From positions 1-64,000 of the forward strand of contig NZ_JABSOD010000012.1 in the NCBI RefSeq assembly GCF_013283795.1: a stretch of DNA of 64,000 nucleotides, read 5' to 3'. Shown one piece after another: positions 9,792 to 18,608 of this stretch. This DNA is from Rheinheimera lutimaris. Its GTDB lineage: Bacteria > Pseudomonadota > Gammaproteobacteria > Enterobacterales > Alteromonadaceae. The translations under genes and the position numbers were made by a program. A model generated the notes under the pieces. That model was not told the origin of the DNA, did not search any database, and saw only the letters and a program-made list of their open reading frames with translations. Every line of letters begins with the position of its first letter. Position 1 is the first letter of the stretch.

Positions 9792-10144
9792 TGGAAACTC
9801 TGTTTGCCTGTTGTATCGGATTTTTAACGGCCTGCGGCGTGTTTCTGATGTTGCGCGGCCGCACTTTCCCCGTGGTATTAGGCCTGACTATGTTGTCCTA
9901 CGCGGTTAACCTGTTTATTTTTTCTTCCGGTCGTTTGACATTGCGTGGTGCTGCGGTGCTGGGTACCACTGAGCAATACGCCGACCCGTTGCCCCAGGCG
10001 CTGGTACTCACTGCGATAGTGATAGGTTTTGCCATGACTGCTTTTCTGGTGATCCTTGCTATACGTGCGCGGGCAGATTTAGGTAATGATCATGTTGACG
10101 GTAAATTACCGGACGCAACCAATATGAAGAAGGAAAGCCGTTGA
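9791..10144 (+). CDS. mnhC: Na+/H+ antiporter subunit C
   Basis: NuoK-like small membrane subunit of the Mrp antiporter, 117 residues with three transmembrane helices. The family pattern GLTMLSYAVNLFIF is at about 31-44 and DPLPQALVLTAIVIGFAMTAF at about 65-85, the latter typical of MrpC/NuoK. In complex I relatives, helix-embedded acidic residues of this subunit help couple proton movement. The start codon overlaps the mnhA stop by one base (TAATG), so translation is coupled. Subunit stoichiometry requires co-expression with the neighbouring D subunit, whose start overlaps this gene's stop by one base. Confidence 0.93.
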   Translation: METLFACCIGFLTACGVFLMLRGRTFPVVLGLTMLSYAVNLFIFSSGRLTLRGAAVLGTTEQYADPLPQALVLTAIVIGFAMTAFLVILAIRARADLGNDHVDGKLPDATNMKKESR

Positions 10145-11667
10145 TGTGGCATTTGATTACAGCGCCGGTGCTACTGCCGATGCTGACCGCCTTAGTTATT
10201 ATGTTACCACCGGTGCACTATTCGCCAATGCGCCGGCGTTGGCTGAGTATGATATCAGCTGCTATTCAGCTGATACTTGCACTAATGTTATTACTGCAGG
10301 TGCAACAGCAGGGAATGTTGCACTATGCGGTAGGCAATTGGCAGGCGCCGTTTGGTATTATTCTGGTGGCGGATAAGCTGTCGGTAGTGATGGTGTGTTT
10401 AACCTCATTTCTGGCATTGGGCGCTATCAGCTACGGCAGCGCTGGTGAAGATGAAAAAGGTTCTTTCTTCCATCCGCTGTTCCAGTTTCAGATTATGGGT
10501 ATTAACGGTGCTTTTTTAACCGGCGATTTATTTAACTTGTTTGTGTTTTTTGAAGTACTGCTGATCGCCTCTTATGCACTGCTTATCCATGCCGGTGGCA
10601 AAAATAAAACCAAAGCCGCGGTACATTACGTGGTACTTAACCTTAGCGGCTCAGCCATCTTTTTATTCGCGCTGGCTGTACTGTATGGCACTCTGGGTAC
10701 CTTGAATATTGCGGATATGACAGTGAAAGTCGCAGCTTTGCCGGCAGAAGATATGATGTTGGTAAAGGCCGGCGGCCTGATGCTGATGATAGTGTTTGCG
10801 CTTAAAGCGGCGGTATTACCGTTGCAATTCTGGCTGCCGGCGACCTATTCATCGGCATCTGCGCCGGTGGCGGCATTGTTTGCGGTGATGACAAAAATTG
10901 GGGTTTATGCCTTGCTCCGGGTATACAGTTCGGTGTTTGGCGAAGGGGCAGGGCCGTTGGCCGGGCTTGCAGCAGACTGGCTGTTACCGGCAGGACTCGC
11001 CACCATAGCTTTAGGTGCGGTTGGTGTTATGGCGAGCCGGGACTTTCGTAAACTCGTTGCGAATCTGGTGCTGGTCTCTGTAGGCACCCTTGTCAGCTTA
11101 GTGGCGTTGCAAACAGAGTTGTCGGCCGCTGCGGCGCTGTACTACACCGTACACTCCACACTGGTTACTGCGGCGCTGTTCCTGCTGGCCGATTTAATTG
11201 CTAACCAGCGCGGTAAAGCTGCCGACCGCTTAGTATCGGGGCGGCGGGTGATCCAGCCGGTGTTGTTAGGCGGTTTGTTTATCTTGGCCGCGTTAACGGT
11301 GGCGGGCTTGCCGCCATTTTCCGGCTTTATCGGTAAGCTGATGTTATTACAGGCAGCAACTGAACCCACAAGCCGTTTGTTATTGTGGAGTTTTATTTTA
11401 ATCAGCAGCCTGTTGGTTATTATTGGTTTGTCGCGTGCCGGCAGCACCTTGTTTTGGCGTATCAGCGGCAGTGATGCCAGCGGAGAAAAAGCAGCGCCGC
11501 TGCAGGTATTTGGTGTGTGTTGGTTGTTATTGGCAAGCCCGCTACTGGTGGCATTTGCCGGCCCGCTGACCGGGTTGTCGCAACAGGCCGCAGCGCAGTT
11601 ATATGACACCGCCGGCACGGTAGACATTATTCTGCGTCAGCCAGCGTCTCAAGGAGACACACCATGA
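10144..11667 (+). CDS. mnhD: Na+/H+ antiporter subunit D
   Basis: NuoM/NuoN-like proton-channel subunit of the Mrp antiporter, about 507 residues with 13-14 predicted membrane helices. FFEVLLIASYALL carries the membrane-embedded glutamate, and KAAVLPLQFWLPATYSSASAPVAAL the conserved lysine helix that defines the family. A TTG three bases earlier could also start, but the ATG at 10144 is better placed behind AAGGAAA and overlaps the mnhC stop as TGATG. The C-terminal tail is short. Its stop overlaps the mnhE start by 4 bp. Confidence 0.93.
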   Translation: MWHLITAPVLLPMLTALVIMLPPVHYSPMRRRWLSMISAAIQLILALMLLLQVQQQGMLHYAVGNWQAPFGIILVADKLSVVMVCLTSFLALGAISYGSAGEDEKGSFFHPLFQFQIMGINGAFLTGDLFNLFVFFEVLLIASYALLIHAGGKNKTKAAVHYVVLNLSGSAIFLFALAVLYGTLGTLNIADMTVKVAALPAEDMMLVKAGGLMLMIVFALKAAVLPLQFWLPATYSSASAPVAALFAVMTKIGVYALLRVYSSVFGEGAGPLAGLAADWLLPAGLATIALGAVGVMASRDFRKLVANLVLVSVGTLVSLVALQTELSAAAALYYTVHSTLVTAALFLLADLIANQRGKAADRLVSGRRVIQPVLLGGLFILAALTVAGLPPFSGFIGKLMLLQAATEPTSRLLLWSFILISSLLVIIGLSRAGSTLFWRISGSDASGEKAAPLQVFGVCWLLLASPLLVAFAGPLTGLSQQAAAQLYDTAGTVDIILRQPASQGDTP

Positions 11668-12200
11668 GGTTTAAGCCTAAATACCGTTGGTTGCCTACGC
11701 CCTACCGCAGTATGCTGTTATTGCTGGTGTGGTTGTTACTAAACCAAAGCGTAGAAGCGGTACACTTATTTTTCGGCAGCGTGCTGGCACTGGTCATTCC
11801 GCTACTGACATTACGTTTTCGTGATCCGCAGCCACTGATTGAGCGGCCGGTGTTGGCACTGCGTTACATACTACGGGTTTTTGGCGATATTATTACCGCG
11901 AATGCTCAGGTAGCAGTGTTGATCCTCGGGCCGAAGCGGCGGTTAAATCCGGCTTTTGTGCGGGTGCCGCTGGATTTGCAACACGAATTACCGATCACCA
12001 TTTTAGCCAGTACGGTATCGATGACGCCGGGTACGGTCAGCGCAGAAATTTATCCCAGCGCCGAATTGCTGGTGCCCGGAGAACCACTGCCGCAGCGCTG
12101 GTTACTGATACATGTGTTAAATCTGAGCGATGAAGCTGAACTGGTTGCTTCAATTAAACAACGCTATGAAGCTCCGTTGAAGGAGATTTTCCAATGTTAG
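11664..12200 (+). CDS. mnhE: Na+/H+ antiporter subunit E
   Basis: Accessory membrane subunit E of the Mrp antiporter, 178 residues, usual for the family. Two hydrophobic segments lie near the N-terminus (about 17-50), followed by a cytoplasmic domain with the conserved ILASTVSMTPGTVSAEI stretch (about 112-128), the best diagnostic of MrpE. MrpE has no complex I counterpart and is needed for full antiport activity or assembly. It overlaps mnhD by 4 bp and mnhF by 7 bp, so it is translated as part of the same coupled operon. Confidence 0.92.
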   Translation: MRFKPKYRWLPTPYRSMLLLLVWLLLNQSVEAVHLFFGSVLALVIPLLTLRFRDPQPLIERPVLALRYILRVFGDIITANAQVAVLILGPKRRLNPAFVRVPLDLQHELPITILASTVSMTPGTVSAEIYPSAELLVPGEPLPQRWLLIHVLNLSDEAELVASIKQRYEAPLKEIFQC

Positions 12201-12463
12201 ATAACGTTATTATGCTGGTGTTTGCCATGATCAGCATTGCTTTGCTGTTAAACCTGTGGCGTTTGTTGCGGGGCCCCAGTTTGCCGGATCGTATACTGGC
12301 GCTGGATACCATGTACATTAACAGCATAGCGTTGATTATTCTGTACGGCTTATTGATGGGCTCACCGTTGTATTTTGAAGCGGCGTTGCTGATTGCGATG
12401 CTGGGATTTGTCAGCACGGTGGCGGTGTGTAAGTTTCTGTTGCGCGGCGATATTATTGAGTAG
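12194..12463 (+). CDS. mnhF: Na+/H+ antiporter subunit F
   Basis: Small three-helix membrane subunit F of the Mrp antiporter, 89 residues. The conserved motif RGPSLPDRILALDT (about 23-36) sits between helices one and two, and carries the Asp that recurs across MrpF proteins. The ATG lies 9 bases behind AAGGAG and overlaps the mnhE reading frame by 7 bp. MrpF has been linked to cholate efflux in Bacillus as well as antiport; that use is not shown here. Confidence 0.92.
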   Translation: MLDNVIMLVFAMISIALLLNLWRLLRGPSLPDRILALDTMYINSIALIILYGLLMGSPLYFEAALLIAMLGFVSTVAVCKFLLRGDIIE

Positions 12464-12472
12464 GAGCACCTG

Positions 12473-12841
12473 ATGCAACATTGGATGGAATGGGCGGTAG
12501 CATTTTTTCTGTTATTGGGAGGCAGCTTTGTGCTGATTGGTTCTATTGGCCTGAGCAGAATGCCGGATTTTTTTATGCGGCTGCACGGGCCGACTAAAGC
12601 CACTACGCTGGGCATGGGCGGCATCTTATTAGGCTCTATTTTCTTTTTCAGTATTTCCGGTGATGTCAGTGTGCATGAATTACTGATCACCATCTTTTTA
12701 CTGATAACTGCCCCTATCAGTGCGCATATGTTGATTAAGACGGCATTACATCATAAGTTGAAAGCGATAGATAAAACCGCTGGCCTGGACAATATTCATC
12801 CGGCCCAGCAGAAACAACATGACCGGCAACCAAAGCCTTAG
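12473..12841 (+). CDS. mnhG: Na+/H+ antiporter subunit G
   Basis: Last subunit (G) of the Mrp antiporter, 122 residues with three membrane helices. It has the family motif GLSRMPDFFMRLHGPTKATTLG (about 26-47), which includes the RLH.PTK signature. A charged C-terminal tail (about 95-122) extends beyond the membrane part. It has its own ribosome binding site (TAGGAG, 9 bp after mnhF). It ends only 3 bp before the end of the convergent npr gene, and I see no hairpin between the two operons. Confidence 0.92.
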   Translation: MQHWMEWAVAFFLLLGGSFVLIGSIGLSRMPDFFMRLHGPTKATTLGMGGILLGSIFFFSISGDVSVHELLITIFLLITAPISAHMLIKTALHHKLKAIDKTAGLDNIHPAQQKQHDRQPKP

Positions 12842-12844
12842 CGA

Positions 12845-13123
12845 TTAGCTTTCGTCAAAGCCGTTTTTAATCAAATCGACTACCGCGCTGAGCGCCTGTT
12901 CAGCGTCTTCGCCTTCGGCACATACCTGCAAGGTTTTGCCTTTGCTGCTGGCCAGCATCAACAAAGCTAACACGCTACAAGCGTCTGCCGTTTTATCTTC
13001 CTGAGTTAGCTCAATATGGGCACTAAACTGCTGACATAGCTGAGCCAGCTTGGTCGCTGCTCTGGCATGCAAACCCAAGGGGTTAACAATGGTGACGGTT
13101 TCACTGAATTTGGCCATCTTCAC
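12845..13123 (-). CDS. npr: HPr-like phosphocarrier of the nitrogen PTS (NPr)
   Basis: Carries phosphate from EI-Ntr (PtsP) to EIIA-Ntr (PtsN) in the regulatory nitrogen phosphotransferase system. The 92 residues include the phosphorylated His19 in LGLHARAAT and a serine near position 50 corresponding to the regulatory-site region of HPr. The first codon is GTG at 13123, overlapping the rapZ stop as GTGA; an in-frame ATG two codons later (13117) is the alternative. Its place at the end of rpoN-hpf-ptsN-rapZ, rather than beside ptsI/crr, identifies it as NPr and not sugar-PTS HPr. Confidence 0.92.
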   Translation of the reverse strand: MKMAKFSETVTIVNPLGLHARAATKLAQLCQQFSAHIELTQEDKTADACSVLALLMLASSKGKTLQVCAEGEDAEQALSAVVDLIKNGFDES

Positions 13124-13980
13124 GCCTTATTGTGGTGGCGTACCAGCTCGCGGTGGCGCAGCTGCACGTCATCACGTGAACTACGGTAGCTCTCTGCCAG
13201 ACTTTCAACCATATAAACTGAACGGTGCTGGCCGCCGGTGCAGCCAATGGCAATAGTCAGATAACTGCGGTTATTACGCTCTAAATGGGGTAGCCAGGTG
13301 CTGATAAAGCTGTTTATTTGCCAAATGTACTTTGCCACCACCGGTTGTGCCGCCAGATAATCTTTTACCGGTTGATCCAGCCCGGTTAGCGGTTTTAGAT
13401 CCGGCTCCCAGTGGGGATTGGGCAAAAAGCGGGCATCAAAAACAAAGTCGGCATCTTTGGGTATGCCGTACTTAAAACCAAAAGATTCAAATAAAATAAC
13501 TAACCGGCCGGTTTTCTGCCCCAAAATGCGTTCGCGCAGTTGCTCGGCTAACTGATGTACGTTTAAGTCGGTAGTATCGATATACAGATCGGCGCGGCTG
13601 GAAATGGGGTCTAACAGCTGTTGCTCGCGTGATATGGCTTCGTCCAGTGACATAGCCTGATGTGACAACGGATGCAGCCGGCGCGTTTCGCTAAAGCGTT
13701 TAATCAGGCTGGCGTGGTCGGCATCCAGATACAGGATGGTTAAATCCAGTTTTCGCGGCAGGTAAGATAATATTTCGGCTAATTCATCCGGGTCTTGCGG
13801 CAGGTTACGCACATCAATACTGACCGCTACTCGTTCGTATTGGCCCATTACAGTGGTAGCGAGGGTCGACAGCAGGTTTACCGGAATATTGTCTACACAA
13901 TAGTAGCCGAGGTCTTCCATTACACGCAGCGCAACAGATTTGCCTGAGCCGGAGCGACCGCTGACTACCAGTAATTTCAT
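13120..13980 (-). CDS. rapZ: RNase adapter protein RapZ
   Basis: In enteric bacteria RapZ binds the small RNA GlmZ and hands it to RNase E, thereby tuning glucosamine-6-phosphate synthase and amino-sugar supply for the envelope. The 286 residues match the family. There is a Walker A motif GRSGSGKS (8-15), an N-terminal kinase-like fold with D-Y-C-V-D-N-I-P (about 27-34), and a C-terminal RNA-binding domain with [15 protein letters not shown]. It overlaps npr by 4 bp and ptsN by 4 bp. Whether the GlmY/GlmZ RNAs exist in this organism cannot be seen in the window; in other bacteria RapZ homologues may only sense metabolites. Confidence 0.93.
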   Translation of the reverse strand: MKLLVVSGRSGSGKSVALRVMEDLGYYCVDNIPVNLLSTLATTVMGQYERVAVSIDVRNLPQDPDELAEILSYLPRKLDLTILYLDADHASLIKRFSETRRLHPLSHQAMSLDEAISREQQLLDPISSRADLYIDTTDLNVHQLAEQLRERILGQKTGRLVILFESFGFKYGIPKDADFVFDARFLPNPHWEPDLKPLTGLDQPVKDYLAAQPVVAKYIWQINSFISTWLPHLERNNRSYLTIAIGCTGGQHRSVYMVESLAESYRSSRDDVQLRHRELVRHHNKA

Positions 13981-14453
13981 TTAGCCGTTTCCATCGCGCT
14001 GTATTCAAGCAGCAGTTGATATAATTGCTGGTTAGTTTCGGCGTGGCGGATTTTCTTTGTCAGCTCTTTTTGACTGAGTAATCGCGCGATACCGGCCAGG
14101 GTGCTCAGGTGTGCCTGGCATTGATCTTCCGGAATTAAAATAGCACAGAAAATGTCCACCGGCTGATTATCAATGGCGTCAAACGGGATAGCTTCTTTAC
14201 TTACCACAAACACCAGCATTGGCTGGGTTACACATTTTAGTTTGCCGTGCGGAATGGCAATACCACCCCCTATGCCGGTTGAGCCGAGCTTTTCACGTGT
14301 CATCAGCGCTTCAAGAATGCTGTATTCAGTCATATCAGGCAATTGCTGGTGTGCCAGCTCAGCGATATATTCCAGAATGCGCTTTTTGCTGTTAAAAAGA
14401 ACTGCACTTTTAGTGCAGTTCTCGGCAAGCATAGAGGTTAAATTCATCATCAT
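13977..14453 (-). CDS. ptsN: Nitrogen-regulatory EIIA component (EIIA-Ntr)
   Basis: Terminal phospho-acceptor of the nitrogen PTS. In E. coli its phosphorylation state controls potassium uptake (TrkA, KdpD) and other targets. The 158 residues show the EIIA fructose/mannitol fold with the active-site His69 in [11 protein letters not shown]. No fused transporter domains are present, which fits a purely regulatory role. It overlaps rapZ by 4 bp at its end and starts 4 bp after the hpf stop. Linkage to rpoN and npr is the classical arrangement. Confidence 0.93.
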   Translation of the reverse strand: MMMNLTSMLAENCTKSAVLFNSKKRILEYIAELAHQQLPDMTEYSILEALMTREKLGSTGIGGGIAIPHGKLKCVTQPMLVFVVSKEAIPFDAIDNQPVDIFCAILIPEDQCQAHLSTLAGIARLLSQKELTKKIRHAETNQQLYQLLLEYSAMETAK

Positions 14454-14457
14454 CTAA

Positions 14458-14751
14458 TCAGTGTCGGGCTATTTTCTCTTTATGCTTAATGACCTGGCGA
14501 TCTAGTTTGTCTATCAACTGGTCAATTGCAGCATACATATTTTCATTTTCAGATACGGCAAACACTTCGCCACCGTTCAGGTGCAGCTTGGCTTCGGCGA
14601 TCTGCTTCAATTTTTCCACGTTTAGGATCACATGTACATTGTTTATATGATCAAAATGCCGTTCCAGTTTAGCGAACTTGTTGTCTACGTATTCTTTTAA
14701 GGCAGAAGTAATTTCAACATGACGACCGGTTAGATTGATTTGCATAGACAT
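14458..14751 (-). CDS. hpf: Ribosome hibernation promoting factor, short form
   Basis: Binds the 30S decoding region in stationary phase and helps form inactive 100S ribosome dimers. The 97-residue length is that of the short gammaproteobacterial HPF, without the C-terminal dimerisation domain of long HPF. The sequence has the typical N-terminus MQINLTGRHVEITSALKEYV and a basic C-terminal segment (KLDRQVIKHKEK). In the second half it has HLNGGEVFAVSENENMYAAID. It lies between rpoN and ptsN as in E. coli. Confidence 0.93.
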   Translation of the reverse strand: MSMQINLTGRHVEITSALKEYVDNKFAKLERHFDHINNVHVILNVEKLKQIAEAKLHLNGGEVFAVSENENMYAAIDQLIDKLDRQVIKHKEKIARH

Positions 14752-14770
14752 ATTCCTTCTTTAGGCTTAT

Positions 14771-16255
14771 TTACATCAAGGTCTTGCGTTGATTTGACGG
14801 CGGAATAAACAACGACTCCCGATACTTGGCAATAGTTCGCCTGGCAACGTTGATGCCTTGCTCCAGCAGAATGTCAGCCATTTTACTGTCGCTAAGCGGT
14901 TTAGCCGGGTTCTCCGCCGCCACTAATTTCTTAATAAAAGCGCGGATGGCTGTGGAGGAACACTCGCCTCCGCTCTCCGTACTGACATGACTGGAAAAGA
15001 AGAACTTAAGTTCAAAAATACCTCGTGGTGTATGCATATACTTTTGTGTGGTAACCCGGGAAATGGTGGATTCGTGCATACCAACCATCTCAGCAACGTC
15101 ATTTAACACCATAGGTTTCATGGCTTCCTCACCATGTTCAAAAAATGCTTGTTGCTGCTGCACGATGCAGTTCGCCACTTTTAATAAGGTCTCGTTCCGG
15201 CTCTCCAGGCTTTTCAAAAACCATTTTGCTTCCTGTAAATGCGAGCGGATAAACTGGCTGTCAGAGCTGTTTTTTGCCGTGCGTGACATAGCGGCATACT
15301 GCTGATTTATCCTTACCTTGGGCATAGCGTCTGGGTTAAGCTCGACCTGCCAGCGTCCTTTCACTTTTTGTACACTGACGTCCGGAATAACATACTGTTG
15401 TTCTTCGCGGATTACGTCGGCACCCGGTCTTGGGTTAAGGCTGTGGATCAGCTGCATGACTTCTTTTAACTCATCCTCTTTGAGTCTAGTCACTCGCATC
15501 AAAGAACGAAAGTCGCGATTCGCTAAAAATTCGCAATGTTCGCTAATCATATGGCGTGCTTCAGCCAGATAGGGCGTGTCGGGGGCAAACTGGCGTAGTT
15601 GGACTAACAGGCATTCCTGTACAGAGCGGGCACCAACACCTACCGGATCAAATAACTGGATGCGCTTGATTACGGCTTCTACTTCGTCGGCTTCAATTTC
15701 ATCTGCACCGAGTGATTCCAGAATGTCGTCACAGCTGATAGTAAGCAGGCCGTTCTCGTCGATGGCTTCAATGATAATTTCGGCGATGGCACGGTCAGTG
15801 TCAGAAAAAGGGGTAAGTTGCATTTGCCAGCGCAAATAATCCTGCAGGCTTTCACTGGTTTCTCCCTGATACACATGGTCTTCGTCACTGCCGCTATTGC
15901 CGGCACTGACCGGAGCGGCACTGACTAAATCATCCCAGTTATTATCCAGCGGTAAATCTTCCTGGATATTTTGCTCTGTCATCGACTCACTGCTATCGGG
16001 CTCTGACGGCTCATAGCTGTCGTCCGCATGGTGATCGAGGTCACTGGTGTTATCAGTTGCTTGCTCTGGTTCCTTGGGTTCAGCGTTAAAGCTATCGTAC
16101 TCGTCTTCTGCTTCCAATAATGGATTGGCATCGAGAGCTTCCTGAATTTCCTGTTGCAACTCAATCGTCGACAGCTGTAGCAGGCGTATAGCCTGCTGTA
16201 GCTGTGGCGTCATGGTTAGTTGCTGTCCTAAGCGAAGTTGCAAAGAGGGCTTCAT
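14771..16255 (-). CDS. rpoN: RNA polymerase sigma-54 factor
   Basis: Alternative sigma factor that recognises -24/-12 promoters and needs AAA+ activators, typically for nitrogen, flagellar and stress genes. The 494 residues show region I, rich in Gln and Leu (about 1-50, [24 protein letters not shown]). A very acidic region II follows (about 50-120), then the core-binding domain, a helix-turn-helix near 370-400 ([13 protein letters not shown]), and the RpoN box [12 protein letters not shown] at about 471-482. It is transcribed with lptB upstream (49-bp gap) and hpf downstream (19-bp gap). Confidence 0.95.
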   Translation of the reverse strand: MKPSLQLRLGQQLTMTPQLQQAIRLLQLSTIELQQEIQEALDANPLLEAEDEYDSFNAEPKEPEQATDNTSDLDHHADDSYEPSEPDSSESMTEQNIQEDLPLDNNWDDLVSAAPVSAGNSGSDEDHVYQGETSESLQDYLRWQMQLTPFSDTDRAIAEIIIEAIDENGLLTISCDDILESLGADEIEADEVEAVIKRIQLFDPVGVGARSVQECLLVQLRQFAPDTPYLAEARHMISEHCEFLANRDFRSLMRVTRLKEDELKEVMQLIHSLNPRPGADVIREEQQYVIPDVSVQKVKGRWQVELNPDAMPKVRINQQYAAMSRTAKNSSDSQFIRSHLQEAKWFLKSLESRNETLLKVANCIVQQQQAFFEHGEEAMKPMVLNDVAEMVGMHESTISRVTTQKYMHTPRGIFELKFFFSSHVSTESGGECSSTAIRAFIKKLVAAENPAKPLSDSKMADILLEQGINVARRTIAKYRESLFIPPSNQRKTLM

Positions 16256-16304
16256 CTACTTCTACCATTCTCCTGAGTGACACACTGGCATTATTTTTTG
16301 CTAA

Positions 16305-17027
16305 CTATAGCCTGAATTGTTCGCCCAGGTATACATCCCGTACTTTTTGATTAGACAGTACTTCCTGCGGCGGCCCGGACGCAATCAGCTCACCGTGACT
16401 GACAATATAGGCGATTTCGCACACATCCAGCGTTTCACGCACATTGTGGTCGGTAATTAATACGCCGATACCACGCTGACATAAATGCTGGATAATTTTT
16501 TTAATATCCAATACCGAAATAGGATCTACGCCGGCAAAGGGTTCATCTAACAGAATAAACGCCGGGTTAGCCGCCAGCGCTCTGGCAATTTCCACGCGAC
16601 GGCGTTCACCACCGGACAAGCTCATACCCAAACTGTTTTTTATATGACCGATGTGGAATTCTTCCAGTAAATCGTCAGCCAGTTCTTCGCGTTTGGCCGC
16701 GGTTAAGTCTTTACGGGTTTGTAAAATAGCCAGCAAGTTGTCATATACACTGAGCTTACGAAAGATAGAGCTTTCTTGCGGCAGATAGCCAATGCCTTGT
16801 CTGGCACGGGCATGGATAGGGTCAAAGGTAATATCTTTGTCGTTCAGACTAATAGTGCCTTTATCAGACGGCACCAAACCAACAATCATATAAAAAGTGG
16901 TGGTTTTGCCGGCACCGTTCGGACCGAGCAAGCCGACAATTTGTCCGGCATTCACTTCCAGGCTGACGTCTTTTACAACCTGCCTGCCTTTGTAACTTTT
17001 AGCCAGATGGGAGGCAACTAACTTCAT
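16305..17027 (-). CDS. lptB: LPS export ABC transporter ATPase LptB
   Basis: Cytoplasmic ATPase that, with LptF/LptG, extracts lipopolysaccharide from the inner membrane and pushes it along the LptC-LptA bridge. The 240 residues have Walker A GPNGAGKT (35-42), Q-loop region [12 protein letters not shown] (about 81-92), signature LSGGERRR (137-144), Walker [13 protein letters not shown] (158-169) and the switch His in [11 protein letters not shown]. The genes for the membrane partners lptF/lptG are not in the window. Its ATG overlaps the lptA stop by 4 bp. Confidence 0.95.
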   Translation of the reverse strand: MKLVASHLAKSYKGRQVVKDVSLEVNAGQIVGLLGPNGAGKTTTFYMIVGLVPSDKGTISLNDKDITFDPIHARARQGIGYLPQESSIFRKLSVYDNLLAILQTRKDLTAAKREELADDLLEEFHIGHIKNSLGMSLSGGERRRVEIARALAANPAFILLDEPFAGVDPISVLDIKKIIQHLCQRGIGVLITDHNVRETLDVCEIAYIVSHGELIASGPPQEVLSNQKVRDVYLGEQFRL

Positions 17028-17512
17028 GGATTGTTTTTTTCCTCCGGCGTAAAGATAGTAGTGACGCGTTTAGATTCGTCGCTTTGCGCGCTAAGTTCCT
17101 GCTTCTCTACGTTATACCTTATTGTGGAAGCCTTTACTACGCTGCCGCTTTGCGCCAATTCGGCGTCACCGGTTAAGATTAGCATCCGGCTGGCGGGTTC
17201 ATAACGTATTTCATTGGCTTTAGCTGTTACCGGCTGGCCGTCAGCCAATAGCTGCGAATAACTGACCGGATTGCCGGTAGCAACGTAGACCTCTTTGCCT
17301 TTGCCGGCACTGGCATTAATTTCCAGTTGGTCTGCCTTCATTTGCAATGAACCCTGAGTTACTACGACATTACTACGGTAGGTTAAGACGTTTTCTTTCA
17401 GCGACGACAAATTGTCAGCATCGATCTGAATTTGCTGGCTGTAGTCAGGCTGCTGCGCCAGAACGACACTGCTGCTGAGCAGCAATAGGACAGACATAAT
17501 TTTATTGTTCAT
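17024..17512 (-). CDS. lptA: Periplasmic LPS-transport protein LptA
   Basis: Forms the periplasmic beta-jellyroll bridge that carries LPS from LptC to LptD. The chosen ATG at 17512 gives 162 residues beginning with a clear signal peptide (about 1-19, ending VVLAQQ), then the OstA/LptA domain ([22 protein letters not shown]... through [11 protein letters not shown]). A longer frame starts at 17557 but would put 15 unrelated residues in front of the signal peptide. The gene overlaps lptC by 11 bp and lptB by 4 bp. Confidence 0.9.
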   Translation of the reverse strand: MNNKIMSVLLLLSSSVVLAQQPDYSQQIQIDADNLSSLKENVLTYRSNVVVTQGSLQMKADQLEINASAGKGKEVYVATGNPVSYSQLLADGQPVTAKANEIRYEPASRMLILTGDAELAQSGSVVKASTIRYNVEKQELSAQSDESKRVTTIFTPEEKNNP

Positions 17513-18056
17513 TGTGATATACCGTTTGCTGGTGTTGTAACAGTTGCAAGCTGCCATTTGTTAGATCAGCCTGTAAGCCAACGCCTTTGATATAAAAACC
17601 TTTGCCCTGAATAAATACAGCGGCATCGTTTTGTAACGTGTTGTCCGGAAATAACATTTCTAACGTTTCTGTTTCTATCCGTTCTATCAGTTCATCCGGC
17701 ATCAGGCTTTCAATACTGACTTGTTGCTCCAGAATAACTCTGTCCTGATTAAACCAAATGGCCTGCCGGCTGCTGGCTTTCCAGCCGGGTTGATGTGCTT
17801 CGTTGTACAGGGTATATACCGGATTTTCAAATCGGGTAAAGCCGAGCAGCTCAAAATGTTCCAGCCGTTCAGCGCTGACGGTATCGGCCAGATAGCCCTG
17901 TTCATCGTACAGGCGACGGGTAACCTTTTGCGCAATGTAGTCCGGCAATAATTCCTGGTCGGTCTGCAAGGTGTCGCCGTCATCTGCCGGCTGAAACCAC
18001 AAATAAGCGGCCGTTCCGGTTAACAAAATAACGATAAAGACAAAAAACTTTCTCAT
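17502..18056 (-). CDS. lptC: LPS export membrane protein LptC
   Basis: Bitopic inner-membrane protein that receives LPS from LptB2FG and passes it to LptA. The 184 residues contain one N-terminal membrane anchor (about 4-20) and a periplasmic beta-jellyroll domain. As usual, the family diverges strongly in sequence; recognisable parts are TVSAERLEHFE, YTLYNEAHQPGWKASSRQAI and ETETLEMLFPDNTLQNDAAV. Its position between kdsC (4-bp overlap) and lptA makes the call secure. Confidence 0.92.
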   Translation of the reverse strand: MRKFFVFIVILLTGTAAYLWFQPADDGDTLQTDQELLPDYIAQKVTRRLYDEQGYLADTVSAERLEHFELLGFTRFENPVYTLYNEAHQPGWKASSRQAIWFNQDRVILEQQVSIESLMPDELIERIETETLEMLFPDNTLQNDAAVFIQGKGFYIKGVGLQADLTNGSLQLLQHQQTVYHNEQ

Positions 18057-18607
18057 GTGCTGCTGCCGTCAAATAAACCGAAACGGTTTTGGCTAATCAA
18101 CAGTAAGTCGCAAAGCTCGCGCACGGCGCCGAAGCCGCCTGGTAAGCTGGTAATGTAATCGGCCTGCTGCACCAGATAAGGATGGGCGTCTTTAACGGCT
18201 ACCGCCAAACCACACTGCTGCATAACTGACCAATCTGCCAGGTCATCGCCGATATAGGCAATTTGCGCCGGCGTAAGTTGCAATTGCTGTTGTAAATCAG
18301 CAAAGGCGGCCAGTTTATTTTCCTGGCCCTGGTAAATGTAAGGCACTGTCAGCGATGTCATGCGTTGTTGTACAATGGCTGAATTCCGCCCGGTGATAAC
18401 TGCCACTTCGATACCGGCCTGGCGCAAGGCTTTGATGCCGTAGCCGTCACGGGTATGAAAGGCTTTTAGTTCTTCACCGTTATTGCCAAGGTAAATCCGG
18501 CCATCGGAAAATACGCCGTCGACATCGCAAATCAGCAGTTTTATTGCTGCTGCCTTAGTGTTGATTGCGCTGCTGACCGGCTGATACAGGCTGTCAAATA
18601 GTGTCAT
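18053..18607 (-). CDS. kdsC: 3-deoxy-D-manno-octulosonate 8-phosphate phosphatase
   Basis: Removes phosphate from KDO-8-P to give KDO, the inner-core sugar of LPS. The 184-residue C0-type HAD enzyme has motif I DVDGVFSDG with nucleophile Asp28 and Asp30, FHTRDGYGIKAL, motif II in VITGRNSAIV, and motif IV GDDLADWSVM. The ATG at 18607 is preferred over an upstream in-frame ATG at 18637: it has GGAG 9 bases upstream, follows the kdsD stop by one base and gives the family length. Confidence 0.93.
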   Translation of the reverse strand: MTLFDSLYQPVSSAINTKAAAIKLLICDVDGVFSDGRIYLGNNGEELKAFHTRDGYGIKALRQAGIEVAVITGRNSAIVQQRMTSLTVPYIYQGQENKLAAFADLQQQLQLTPAQIAYIGDDLADWSVMQQCGLAVAVKDAHPYLVQQADYITSLPGGFGAVRELCDLLLISQNRFGLFDGSST

Positions 18608-18608
18608 G

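Noticed and set aside
12154-12693. 179-residue minus-strand ORF across mnhE-G
   Set aside because: Covers three well-supported membrane genes on the other strand; no coding signature of its own.
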